Positions 42,494 to 50,178 of a stretch of DNA of 64,000 nucleotides are shown here, piece by piece. Source of the DNA: JACQFK01 sp036383955 (GTDB taxonomy: Bacteria; Planctomycetota; MHYJ01; JACPRB01); contig DASVNH010000241.1 in the NCBI GenBank assembly GCA_036383955.1, positions 35,515 to 99,514 on the forward strand, given 5' to 3'. The position numbers and the translations under genes were made by a program. The first letter of the stretch is position 1. Every line of letters begins with the position of its first letter. Under the pieces are notes generated by a model. It was not told the DNA's origin. It saw nothing but the letters and a program-made list of their open reading frames with translations, and did no database searches.

Positions 42494-43198
42494 ATGAGCG
42501 GAGCGTACGCCAACCGGTTCCTCGGGACGCGGCTTTGCTGGGACGTCGAGCGCCGCGTCCGGAAGATCTTCATGGACGACGACCAGGCCGACGACTACCA
42601 CCAGGAGCACGACCGGGAGGCCAAGGCCCGCTTCCTGGCGGCGGAGCCGCTCTGGGAGGCCGCGCTGGCGAACGCGGGCGTCCTGCCCTTCGATCCGTTC
42701 CGCGAAAACGTCCGCCTCGACGTCAGCCGCGATGAGGATGTCGCCGAACACCTCGAGCTGACCTTCGCGACTCCGCCCGCCGCGCTCGAAAAGCTGCGGA
42801 CGTCGCTCCGCGACGCGGCATCGCGGGTCGAGGGGAAGGACGTCGCCGACTTCCAGAATCCCGTGGCGGCGGTGCGCTGGGGCGACCGCCTGGGCCTCTA
42901 CGTCGGCGTCCGGATGGAGGCGCGGCCGGACGTCGCCGCCGCCCTGCGGCCGCGGCTTCAGAAGGCGCTCGACGTCCTGTGGCCGATCGCCGCGTCGAAG
43001 GCGGGCGACTTCCCGGCGCTGTCCGGAAAGGTCCGGGATCCCATCCGGGACTTCAATCCCTGGGGGCCGCTGCAGGACAGCCAGTTCATGCGCGAATCGT
43101 GGGGCGTGGGGAGCGTCGACGTCCGGATCGCGTTTCAGCCCGCGAAGGCCGACCGCCGGATCGATCTTGCCGCGTGGTTCGCGGGGGTGCGGCTCTAG
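42494..43198 (+). CDS. hypothetical protein
   Basis: 234 aa, cytoplasmic by absence of any leader. It begins MSGAYANRFLGTRLCWDVERRVRKIFMDDD and continues as a charged, mainly helical protein with a central segment VRLDVSRDEDVAEHLELTFATPP and a C-terminal VDVRIAFQPAKADRRIDLAAWF. I recognise no family. Codon use is like the neighbours. It is 1 base from the nitrilase gene downstream, which suggests a two-gene unit, but gives no functional clue by itself. Confidence 0.6.
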   Translation: MSGAYANRFLGTRLCWDVERRVRKIFMDDDQADDYHQEHDREAKARFLAAEPLWEAALANAGVLPFDPFRENVRLDVSRDEDVAEHLELTFATPPAALEKLRTSLRDAASRVEGKDVADFQNPVAAVRWGDRLGLYVGVRMEARPDVAAALRPRLQKALDVLWPIAASKAGDFPALSGKVRDPIRDFNPWGPLQDSQFMRESWGVGSVDVRIAFQPAKADRRIDLAAWFAGVRL

Positions 43199-43199
43199 G

Positions 43200-43934
43200 A
43201 TGGACATCCGCGTCGCCCAGCTTGCCGTCGGGCGGGATCTCGCGGCCAACCTGGCCCGGATCCTGGCCGTGCTCGAAAGCGCGCGTCCGGGCGAGCTCGT
43301 GATATTCCCCGAGGGGATGCTCTCCGGATACGCCCCGGAGGACGACCGCTACGCCGCCTCCCTCGACGAACGCGCGATCGAGGACGGGATCGCGGAGACG
43401 GCCCGTCGGGCGGCCGCCCGCCGCTGCCACTGCCTGCTTGGCAGCGCGACCCGGTCGGGCGGGGCCTGGAGGAACTCCGTCGTGCTACTCGGCGGACCGG
43501 GCGAGGCGCCGCGCTACCACAAGGCGGAGCTTTCGGGCCTGGACCGCCGGCACTTCAGCCCCGGGCCCGCGGCCGGCGAGCTCTTCGACGTCGGCGGCGT
43601 CCCCGTCGGCGTGCTGGCCTGCCGCGAGATCCTCTTCCCGGCCGCCTGGATGCGCCTGCGGGAACGCGGCGCGAAGCTGATCGTCCACCTCAACAACGCC
43701 GTCCAGCCTCAGGACGCCGTGTGGATCCACGTCTTCCCGACCCGCGCCATGGAGCTGGGGCTCTTCGTCTGCAGCGTGAACAACGGCGCCCCGACCCAGC
43801 CGCTGCCTTCGGTCCTCGTGGCGCCGTCGGGACGCGAGGTCCTGCGGACGGATCTGAGGAAAGATCACGTCCTGTCCGCCGCCATCGACCTTGGGGAGGT
43901 GGTCCCCGACCTCGCCTCGCGGACCGACTTCTAG
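43200..43934 (+). CDS. carbon-nitrogen hydrolase (nitrilase superfamily)
   Basis: 244 aa from ATG 43200. The catalytic Glu-Lys-Cys triad is visible: LVIFPEGMLSGY (Glu), YHKAEL (Lys) and VGVLACREILFPAAW (Cys), with IVHLNNAVQPQ following, as in amidases and N-carbamoyl hydrolases. It hydrolyses a C-N bond in a small amide or nitrile; the substrate is unknown. The ribosome binding site overlaps the stop codon of the upstream gene. The TAG stop overlaps the stop of the convergent gene in a shared CTAG. Confidence 0.9.
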   Translation: MDIRVAQLAVGRDLAANLARILAVLESARPGELVIFPEGMLSGYAPEDDRYAASLDERAIEDGIAETARRAAARRCHCLLGSATRSGGAWRNSVVLLGGPGEAPRYHKAELSGLDRRHFSPGPAAGELFDVGGVPVGVLACREILFPAAWMRLRERGAKLIVHLNNAVQPQDAVWIHVFPTRAMELGLFVCSVNNGAPTQPLPSVLVAPSGREVLRTDLRKDHVLSAAIDLGEVVPDLASRTDF

Positions 43935-45067
43935 CGGTCGACGGAGGCGATGAGCGGCTGGGTGGCTTTCTTCAGGAAGAGGATGGCGAAGCAGGTCTGC
44001 CAGACCGCGTTCTCTCCCGAGCTGTCCTTGTTCCAGGAGCCGTTCTTGTCCTGCGCCGCCAGCAGCACGCGCGCGCCGTCGAGGTACCAGTCCTTGTTCC
44101 CCAGCAGCGGATTCCCCGTCAGGATGCCGGCGCGCTCGAGGGCATAGAGATAGTAGTAGCGGGCCGCCTTCGGGCCGCCGTCGCCGAAGTGGACTTTCGC
44201 CCCAGGGTTGTTCTCGACCGAGTAGTTCTTCGCCAGCCAGGCCAGCCCGCCCTGCACGACCGGATCCTTCCGGAAGTCCTTGTCCAGCAGGTGGTCGTAG
44301 ATCGCCACGGCCCCGACGGCCCCCGCCGTCATCGAGCCGTACGGCTCCGCGCCGTCGTTGATCCGGTAACCCCACCCTTGCGGGACGCCTCCCACCCCCG
44401 ATGCCACCGCGTCCTTGTCGCCGTCTTTGACGGCCGTCGACACCCACCACGTCCGCGCCAGGTTGATCACGTTCTTGGGGACGTTGATCCCGGCCTCCTG
44501 GCAGGCGCGGAGGCCGAGCGCGGCATACTGGCTGTTCGAGTTGTCGCCCGATTCCCCGGTGAATCGCGTCTGCGTGACGTTCAGGCGCTTGGAGACGGCG
44601 GGCTTCACGCGCGGGCCGCCTTCCTTGCCGCCCACGGATCGCACGGCCGGGCCTCCGCTGGGCGTCGATGGCGGCGGCGCGGCGACCGGCTCCCCGTAGC
44701 CCCACTGCCCGTTGCGGCACTGGTTGTCGACCAGGAAATGCGCGCAGTGGGAGATCCGCTTCTGCCAGGTCTTGCGGTCGACCTCCTCCAGGATCATGGC
44801 CTGCAGGGCCGCCTTGTAGGTGCGGCCCAGCGGCGCCTCGACCATCTTCTGGAAGTACTCCTTGAACTTGGGATCGGACTCCGGCACGCCCGCGTGCGTG
44901 AACGTCCAGAGGATGAGCTCGTCGGAGTCGGGGACGTGCCAGCCGTCCTCCGGCTTGGCGAACGCCGGGGACCCCGACGTTTTCAGCCAGGCGATGCCCT
45001 TCGCGACCGCCTCGTCGATCGCCTTCTGGTCGACGGCCTGCAGCAGCAGCGCGAGAAGGATCGACAT
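43931..45067 (-). CDS. squalene-cyclase-type alpha/alpha repeat protein, secreted
   Basis: 378 aa with the very short leader MSILLALLLQAVDQ. The body is a prenyltransferase/squalene-oxidase-type repeat: AIDEAVAKGIAWLKTSG, SHCAHFLVDNQCRNGQWGYGEP, SNSQYAALGLRACQEAG, QGWGYRINDGAEPYGSMTAGAVGAVAIYDHL, ARVLLAAQDKNGSWN and ENAVWQTCFAILFL. The QW-like motifs are present but the catalytic DxDD motif of squalene-hopene cyclase is not evident, so it is likely a binding or structural protein, as in many Planctomycetota paralogs. A TATAAT box lies 6 bases before the ATG. Confidence 0.82.
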   Translation of the reverse strand: MSILLALLLQAVDQKAIDEAVAKGIAWLKTSGSPAFAKPEDGWHVPDSDELILWTFTHAGVPESDPKFKEYFQKMVEAPLGRTYKAALQAMILEEVDRKTWQKRISHCAHFLVDNQCRNGQWGYGEPVAAPPPSTPSGGPAVRSVGGKEGGPRVKPAVSKRLNVTQTRFTGESGDNSNSQYAALGLRACQEAGINVPKNVINLARTWWVSTAVKDGDKDAVASGVGGVPQGWGYRINDGAEPYGSMTAGAVGAVAIYDHLLDKDFRKDPVVQGGLAWLAKNYSVENNPGAKVHFGDGGPKAARYYYLYALERAGILTGNPLLGNKDWYLDGARVLLAAQDKNGSWNKDSSGENAVWQTCFAILFLKKATQPLIASVDR

Positions 45068-45073
45068 GCATCA

Positions 45074-45079
45074 ATTATA
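45074..45079 (-). promoter_or_regulatory. perfect TATAAT box 6 bases before ATG 45067
   Basis: TATAAT on the minus strand in the 17-base gap after the upstream gene, followed by TGATGC and the ATG. The -35 region (45097-45102) reads CCCACA, sharing only its last three bases with TTGACA. An mRNA from here would be leaderless. Confidence 0.55.
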
Positions 45080-45084
45080 CGGCG

Positions 45085-46539
45085 TCAAGGCTTCCATGTG
45101 GGATCGCGATCGTCGCCGGCGTGCTCGGTCGTGACGAGCGCCAGGCCCCAGTTCGCCGTCTGGTCGGTCAGCAGCAGCGTCGCCACGCTGGAGTGCTCGA
45201 AGAACATCCGGTGGTGCCAGTGGTGGGCGTTCGACTGCGTGAAGCGCTCGGGCATCAGCAGCATGAAGTCCTGCTCGACCAGGTAGAGCGCCTTCGCGGA
45301 AAAGACCGCGTCGTGCGGGTAGAGGCCGTAGATCGACGTCTTCCCGCCCTGCCAGAAGTAGGAGGCCCAGGACGTCGGCATCGGCGCGACCTTCGACAGC
45401 CCGCTCGGCCAGGTCGCGTGCCGCCCCGCGAAGGACTCCCGCGCGCGCTCGGCGACGCGCCGCGCGAGGGCCGTCGACGTCCCGCACGCGGGCACCAGGA
45501 CGTCGCCGCCCTGATGCAGCTGCGCGAGCGCGTAGATCCGGTCGTTCTTCTGGACGTCGACGCGATCCTCCCCCTCGAAGTCGTAGAGCGAGGGCTTCAT
45601 GATCGGGATGACCTTGATCGAGCGCGACGGCCTCGCCCGCGAGAGCAGCTCCATCAGGCTCAGCGCGCCGAGCGCGGGCGCCCACTCGTCGGAGGCGTGG
45701 AACATCCCGACGAACACATGGAGCTCCTGGGACGGATCTCCCCTCGTGAAGGCGAGGATCTCGTCGTCCCCTCGACGTCCGATGACGCTCACCGCCCATT
45801 CCGGGTGGGCCGCCGCGAACGCGCGGAGCTCCTTCAAGTACTCCTTGTAGGTCGGCTTCGACGTCCAAAACCGTCCCGCGAGCACGCCGCGGCCGGCGAG
45901 GTTCGACACGGGCACCCATTTGTGCAGCGCGCCGCGGTGATCCCATGTCCCGCGAAGCTCCTCGAGTCTCAGGTCCATCGCGTAGAGCGAGCCCTGGCGG
46001 AGGATCACCGCTTTTCCGTTCTGTTCCGAGACCGCCAGCGCGCCGTCCGCCGCGCTCGTGCGCTGGACGTAGACGCCGTCGCGATGCGCGCACCAGGGCA
46101 CGAGCGCGCCGACGGGAAAGCCGCGAAGGGCCGGGTCTTCCGCGACGATCCGCATCCGGGGAATGGGCTCGCCCACTTCGGCGCGAAGGCCGTCGCGAAC
46201 CTTCAGCGTCCGCTCGGCGGCCGGCTCCTTCTTCGTGAGATGCCGCTCCCAGTCGCGCCCGACCTCCTCGATGGTCCGGATGTCGTAGGGATCGATCGGG
46301 AGTCGGTTCGGATTCTCGATCCGGACTTCCTCCACGGGCCCGAGGACGGCGAGGTCGACGACCACCGTCGCGCCCTTCAGCGCCCGATACGCGGCGAGCT
46401 CGCCCTTCATCCCGATCACGAGCTTCGCCTCGACGGGGGCGTCGACGACCCGAAGCTCCGGCCAGAGCGCCTTCAGCGTTCGCGCCGCGGGACTGTCGGG
46501 CGCGTCGACGAGGACGATCTGGAGCAGGGCGAGGATCAT
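45085..46539 (-). CDS. secreted protein with M14 carboxypeptidase-like segment
   Basis: 484 aa. Short leader MILALLQIVLVDAPDS. The N-terminal third is unassigned (LVIGMKGELAAYRALKGATVVVDL). The middle has an M14-like pattern: ILAFTRGDPSQELHVFVGMFHASDEWAPALGALSLMELL, where FHASDEW sits where zinc carboxypeptidases have HxxE, but with one extra residue (H-A-S-D-E). Later IKVIPIMKPSLYDF and SNAHHWHHRMFFEHS add histidines. I call this a tentative metallopeptidase relative. Its ATG overlaps the stop codon of the upstream DUF1080-type gene. Confidence 0.55.
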   Translation of the reverse strand: MILALLQIVLVDAPDSPAARTLKALWPELRVVDAPVEAKLVIGMKGELAAYRALKGATVVVDLAVLGPVEEVRIENPNRLPIDPYDIRTIEEVGRDWERHLTKKEPAAERTLKVRDGLRAEVGEPIPRMRIVAEDPALRGFPVGALVPWCAHRDGVYVQRTSAADGALAVSEQNGKAVILRQGSLYAMDLRLEELRGTWDHRGALHKWVPVSNLAGRGVLAGRFWTSKPTYKEYLKELRAFAAAHPEWAVSVIGRRGDDEILAFTRGDPSQELHVFVGMFHASDEWAPALGALSLMELLSRARPSRSIKVIPIMKPSLYDFEGEDRVDVQKNDRIYALAQLHQGGDVLVPACGTSTALARRVAERARESFAGRHATWPSGLSKVAPMPTSWASYFWQGGKTSIYGLYPHDAVFSAKALYLVEQDFMLLMPERFTQSNAHHWHHRMFFEHSSVATLLLTDQTANWGLALVTTEHAGDDRDPTWKP

Positions 46540-48764
46540 TCGATTCTCGGGACGCGCTGGACCTCCCAGTCGCGCTTGCCTTCCAGGACGAGGAGCCACT
46601 GGGCGGCGGCCTTGAGGAGGTGCGCGTAGCCGCCGGCGTCCGAGTACGTGTCCCAGCGCCCGAAGCCGGTCGGGATGTAGCCGAGCTTGTCGAAGAGCGT
46701 CTTCCAGGTCCGCAGGCCTTCGCCGAGCTCGCGGCGCAGGGCCGCTTTCACGCGGGCCTCGCTCGAGGCGATCCGGAACGGCGCGCCGGCGATCTCGTAC
46801 GTCCCGCGCTCGATCAGATTCGCCCAGGGTTTCTGGTCCTTCGTCGACGTCCAGGGCAGCGCGAACTCGAAGACGAAGCCCTCCGGCGCGGAGAGCGTGT
46901 TGCCCGTGACGCGCAGCGTCTCCCCCTTGTCGTTGACCGCGTCCCACCTGCGGTTCTTGCGCAGCGTGACGTCCGCCCAGCCGCTCTTCGCGCCGACCCG
47001 CACCGTGACGCTCTCGCCTTTCGCGGAGCCCGCGACGAGCAGCGCGGCGGGATGGGCGGCGACGCGGAAGCCCGCGACGTCCTTCATCGCCTCGGCCGGC
47101 TTCGTGTCGACGCCGTAGGGGCCGTCGAGCACCGGCACGCCCTCCTCCCAGAGTCCCGGAAACGCCTCGAGCGCCTGGAGGGCCCAGCCGCAGACGACCA
47201 TGGTCTGGGGGCCGACGCGGGAGCCCATGGGGATGAGGCGGTCGGAGCGATATGCCTCGGGCCGGCCGTTCTTGAAGGGCAGCGCGCCGAGGTCGAAGCG
47301 GCCGAGGCCCGGCGGGATCTCGCCCGCGTCGGACCAGATCCGAAGCAGCTGGGGCATGGTGAAGGCGTCGTAGACCAGGCGGAGCGCGACGGCCTTCGGG
47401 AGGGTCCCCTTCGCGATCGCGGCGTAGTACTCGTATTCCTGGTTGTCCGCGAATCCCGGCGCCTGGACGGTCTTGTCGCCCGGCTCCAGCGCCGGCACGC
47501 GGAGCTCGCCTTTCGGTTCGCCGATCCGCCGCAGGAGCGCCGCGTCGCGGTTCGTGAGGCCGGCCGCGGCGAGCACGGCGGGAATCCCCGCCGCGCCGTG
47601 GCGCTTGCGGCAGTCCTGCAGGTTGCGTGCCGCCTCGGCGATCTCGGCGGCGACCTCCTTCTCGCGCAGGAGGCACCACGAGGTCTGCAGCAGGATCGCG
47701 AGGTCCTGCGCCAGATGGTTCGAGCTGCCGTGCGCCCAGCCGTCGAGGCGCATGTCGGGGTTGGGCTTCTCCGAAAGCCGGTCCGTGGAGGAGAAGACCG
47801 GCTTGCCCGACTTTTTCCGGGCCGCCTCCAGGCTGAACGACGCGCCGTCGTCCCACCAGTACGGCACGAAGCCCTTCTCGCCTTTTTGCAGCTGGTGCTC
47901 GAGGCCCCAGCGGTGGCCCTTCTCGTCGACGTCGTCCCGGTCCGCGTTGAAGAGCGTGTCCGAGTGGTTGAGCATCTTCAGGTAGAACGGCAGCGTCCAC
48001 GTCGTCAGCAGCTCTTTGTAGTAGGCGTCGCCGGTCGCGCGTGCGGCCGTCGCGAGCGCGGCGCCGAACCACGCGCCGTCGTGCATGGTGTCGAGGGCCT
48101 CGCCCTGGATCCACCGGCCCGTCGGGACGTCGAAGTACTCGTAGATCATCCCGCGCTGTTCCGAGTCCTTCTTCAGATGCTTGTCGAAGACGAAGCCCGC
48201 GAGCGCGCGCATGAAGGCCTTCGTCTCGTCGGCGGTCAGCGGGGCGGCGGAATCGACGTCCCACGCGGGGCGGGGGGCGTCGAGCCGCTTCACCTGGACT
48301 CCGCGGAACGCCACGTCCGTGCCGTGCTCCTGCAGCCCGATCGGGCCGCGGAAGGGGAGGTCGTCGATCACGGCGCGGTCGACGACCTTCGTTCCGTTGT
48401 AGGTCACGCTCGCGACGCGGCCGCGGACCTCGAGCTCCAGGCTGTTCCATTCGCCGGCGGGCTTGGCGGCGTTGGAGGTCGGAATCGCCCTCCGGAAGAT
48501 CGAGCCGGAGGAGCCGCTGTGGACGGGCCGCCCGGCGTCGGCGAGCAGCTCGACCTGGTGCTCGACGCTGTTCCGGCTCCGGAAGAGGATGCCCGAGTTG
48601 CCGCCCTCCGGCAGCTTGAACTCGAGGCGCAGGGCGAAGTCGCCGAACGTCTCCTTCGACCAGAGCGTGCCCGCCTTTTCGACGCGCTCGATCCGGTCGC
48701 CGTCGATCTTCCAGCCGGGATGGGGCTCCCACTCGATCGCTTGAATCAGGAGGAGAATCATCAT
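46536..48764 (-). CDS. DUF1080 (3-keto-disaccharide hydrolase-like) protein with long C-terminal domain
   Basis: 742 aa. Short leader MMILLLIQAIEWEPHPGW. Residues 15-165 match the DUF1080 jelly-roll: DGDRIERVEKAGTLWSKETFGDFALRLEFKLPEGGNSGILFRS, EHQVELLAD, GEWNSLELEVRGRVASVTYNG and GPIGLQEHGTDVAFRGVQVKRL. The remaining 560 residues are mostly helical (IQGEALDTMHDGAWFGAALATAARATGDAYY, WWDDGASFSLE), as in six-hairpin glycosidase-type folds, and a beta-rich tail. Probably a secreted carbohydrate-active enzyme; the catalytic residues are not assigned. It overlaps the next gene by 4 bases. Confidence 0.75.
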   Translation of the reverse strand: MMILLLIQAIEWEPHPGWKIDGDRIERVEKAGTLWSKETFGDFALRLEFKLPEGGNSGILFRSRNSVEHQVELLADAGRPVHSGSSGSIFRRAIPTSNAAKPAGEWNSLELEVRGRVASVTYNGTKVVDRAVIDDLPFRGPIGLQEHGTDVAFRGVQVKRLDAPRPAWDVDSAAPLTADETKAFMRALAGFVFDKHLKKDSEQRGMIYEYFDVPTGRWIQGEALDTMHDGAWFGAALATAARATGDAYYKELLTTWTLPFYLKMLNHSDTLFNADRDDVDEKGHRWGLEHQLQKGEKGFVPYWWDDGASFSLEAARKKSGKPVFSSTDRLSEKPNPDMRLDGWAHGSSNHLAQDLAILLQTSWCLLREKEVAAEIAEAARNLQDCRKRHGAAGIPAVLAAAGLTNRDAALLRRIGEPKGELRVPALEPGDKTVQAPGFADNQEYEYYAAIAKGTLPKAVALRLVYDAFTMPQLLRIWSDAGEIPPGLGRFDLGALPFKNGRPEAYRSDRLIPMGSRVGPQTMVVCGWALQALEAFPGLWEEGVPVLDGPYGVDTKPAEAMKDVAGFRVAAHPAALLVAGSAKGESVTVRVGAKSGWADVTLRKNRRWDAVNDKGETLRVTGNTLSAPEGFVFEFALPWTSTKDQKPWANLIERGTYEIAGAPFRIASSEARVKAALRRELGEGLRTWKTLFDKLGYIPTGFGRWDTYSDAGGYAHLLKAAAQWLLVLEGKRDWEVQRVPRIE

Positions 48765-48802
48765 GCCTAGGTAGGGCTCCCGCGCGCCGTTTTAGGCGCG
48801 GG

Positions 48803-49501
48803 TTAGCGAAAGAGGACGTCGGGGGGCACGGTCTCCTTCGGGAACGACGGCCCGCTCCAGGTCAGGCGGAGCGCGCCCGGGCCGTTGAGGTTGAAGTACT
48901 CGAGCCGGATCGGGACGGTGACGCCGGCCTCGAGGAGCGTCGATCCCGCGCGCTCGGTCCGGGTCTGCTCCTTCCAGTGGTCGATCAGCAGGCGGTCGCC
49001 GATCCACAGGCGGACGCCGTCGTCGGCGGTCAGGTGGAAGGTGTGGGGGCCCGACGTCCGGGGCCGCAGCGTGCCCGACCAGCGCGCCGACCACGAGCCG
49101 GGCGCGACGGCCGGGTCCGGCGAGCCGGAGGTCCAGTGGAAATCGAGGAAGGAGTCGATCCGCGTCGCGCGCGGCTCGGTGAGGTCCGGGCGGTCGAAGT
49201 ACTCCGCGCGCAGCCCCGTGCCGGCCGCGGGCCGCGGGGGCGTGGAGGGCGTCGGCGCCAGGAAGAGCGTCCCCGCGGCGATGAGGAGGGCGGCGGCGAC
49301 GAGCCAGCGCGAGCGGGACGGCGCCTCGAGCGCGCGGACGGCGCGGGCTTCGACGACGGCCTCCGCGAGCAGGGCCTCGTCGCGCGCGAGCTCGAGGTAG
49401 CGGAGCGCGGCGGCCTCGTCGCTCTTGAGGAGCTCGGCGAGGGCGCGCTCGTCGGCCTCGGACAGCTCCTCGTCGAAGGCGCGACTCAGGAGGTCGTTCA
49501 T
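48803..49501 (-). CDS. anti-sigma-like membrane protein with extracytoplasmic PA14 domain
   Basis: 232 aa. The first 65 residues look like an FecR/anti-sigma N-terminus (LLSRAFDEELSEADERALAELLKSDEAAALRYLELARDEALL). A membrane helix (about 70-86, WLVAAALLIAAGTLFLA) is followed by a PA14-type domain: GLRAEYFDRPDLTEPRATRID, FHWTSGSPDP, GPHTFHLTADDGVRLWIGDRLLIDHW, LRLTWSGPSFPKETVPPDVLF. It overlaps the ECF sigma gene by 4 bases. I infer that it holds the sigma factor at the membrane and releases it when the PA14 domain senses a glycan. Confidence 0.75.
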   Translation of the reverse strand: MNDLLSRAFDEELSEADERALAELLKSDEAAALRYLELARDEALLAEAVVEARAVRALEAPSRSRWLVAAALLIAAGTLFLAPTPSTPPRPAAGTGLRAEYFDRPDLTEPRATRIDSFLDFHWTSGSPDPAVAPGSWSARWSGTLRPRTSGPHTFHLTADDGVRLWIGDRLLIDHWKEQTRTERAGSTLLEAGVTVPIRLEYFNLNGPGALRLTWSGPSFPKETVPPDVLFR

Positions 49502-50028
49502 CGCCCCTCCGACGCCAGGCGGCGGGCGACGCAGTCGCGGAGCGCCTCCTTGGCGCGCTTGAGCATCGCGTAGGTGGCCTGGACGCTGCGGCCGGCGCGG
49601 TCGGCGACGTCCTCCACGCCGAGGCGCTCGTCGTAGCGCAGCTCCAGGACGCGGCGCGCGCGGCCGCCGAGCCCTTCGAGGCAGCGGCGGAGGGCGAGGC
49701 GCCGCGGCTCGACGGGCTCCGGATCGAGGCGGGCGGCGGCGACGTCGAGGCGGGCGAGGACCTCCGGATCGAGCAGGGCGGGGCGGCGGGCGCGGCGGCC
49801 GGCGAAGTCGAGGACGCGGCGGCGGGCGATCTCGCGGGCCCAGGGCAGGAACGGGGTGTCGGGGTCGTACTGGCTCCACGAGGAGGTGGCGGCGAGCGAC
49901 ACGTCCTGGAGGAGGTCCTCGGCGTCGTGGGGGTTCCGGAGGGCGGCGAGGAGATACGCGAAGAGGACGCCGCGATGGCGCATCAGCAGGCGGGCCACGC
50001 GGCCGGGTCCGTCGTCTTCCAGGTCCAT
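49498..50028 (-). CDS. ECF RNA polymerase sigma factor
   Basis: 176 aa. Region 2 (about 15-85) reads VLFAYLLAALRNPHDAEDLLQDVSLAA, with FLPWAREIARRRVLDFAGRRAR; region 4 (about 120-170) reads LGGRARRVLELRYDERLGVEDVADRAGRSVQATYAMLKRAKEAL. This is the planctomycete-type ECF sigma layout. It heads a minus-strand series: sigma, PA14 anti-sigma, DUF1080 protein, M14-like protein and the squalene-cyclase-like protein. The first four are joined by overlaps or a short gap, so the DUF1080/peptidase genes may be its regulon. Confidence 0.92.
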   Translation of the reverse strand: MDLEDDGPGRVARLLMRHRGVLFAYLLAALRNPHDAEDLLQDVSLAATSSWSQYDPDTPFLPWAREIARRRVLDFAGRRARRPALLDPEVLARLDVAAARLDPEPVEPRRLALRRCLEGLGGRARRVLELRYDERLGVEDVADRAGRSVQATYAMLKRAKEALRDCVARRLASEGR

Positions 50029-50080
50029 ACCCTACTTACAGAGGGGACGGGACGCGGATTCTAGGCGCTGAAAATGGAAA

Positions 50081-50106
50081 GGGGGCCCTCCAGGGGGAGG
50101 GCCCCC
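50081..50106 (-). terminator. strong hairpin, intrinsic terminator of the 52392-50179 gene
   Basis: GGGGGCCCTCC (50081-50091) pairs perfectly with GGAGGGCCCCC (50096-50106) around the loop AGGG. In the minus-strand transcript the hairpin is followed by TTTCCATTTTC, a rho-independent signature. It lies between the propeller gene end (50179) and the ECF sigma start (50028). Confidence 0.75.
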
Positions 50107-50178
50107 TTGTCGCGGGGGCTGGGGTCTTGGGACGCCTGGAGAGTAGCGCGGGGACGTAAAGGACGCGTGAGCGGGAGG

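Noticed and set aside
48779..48802. CCCGCG/CGCGGG hairpin before the DUF1080 gene
   Set aside because: Only six base pairs plus two around a bulge, and no T-run on either strand; too weak to call a terminator in this GC-rich DNA.
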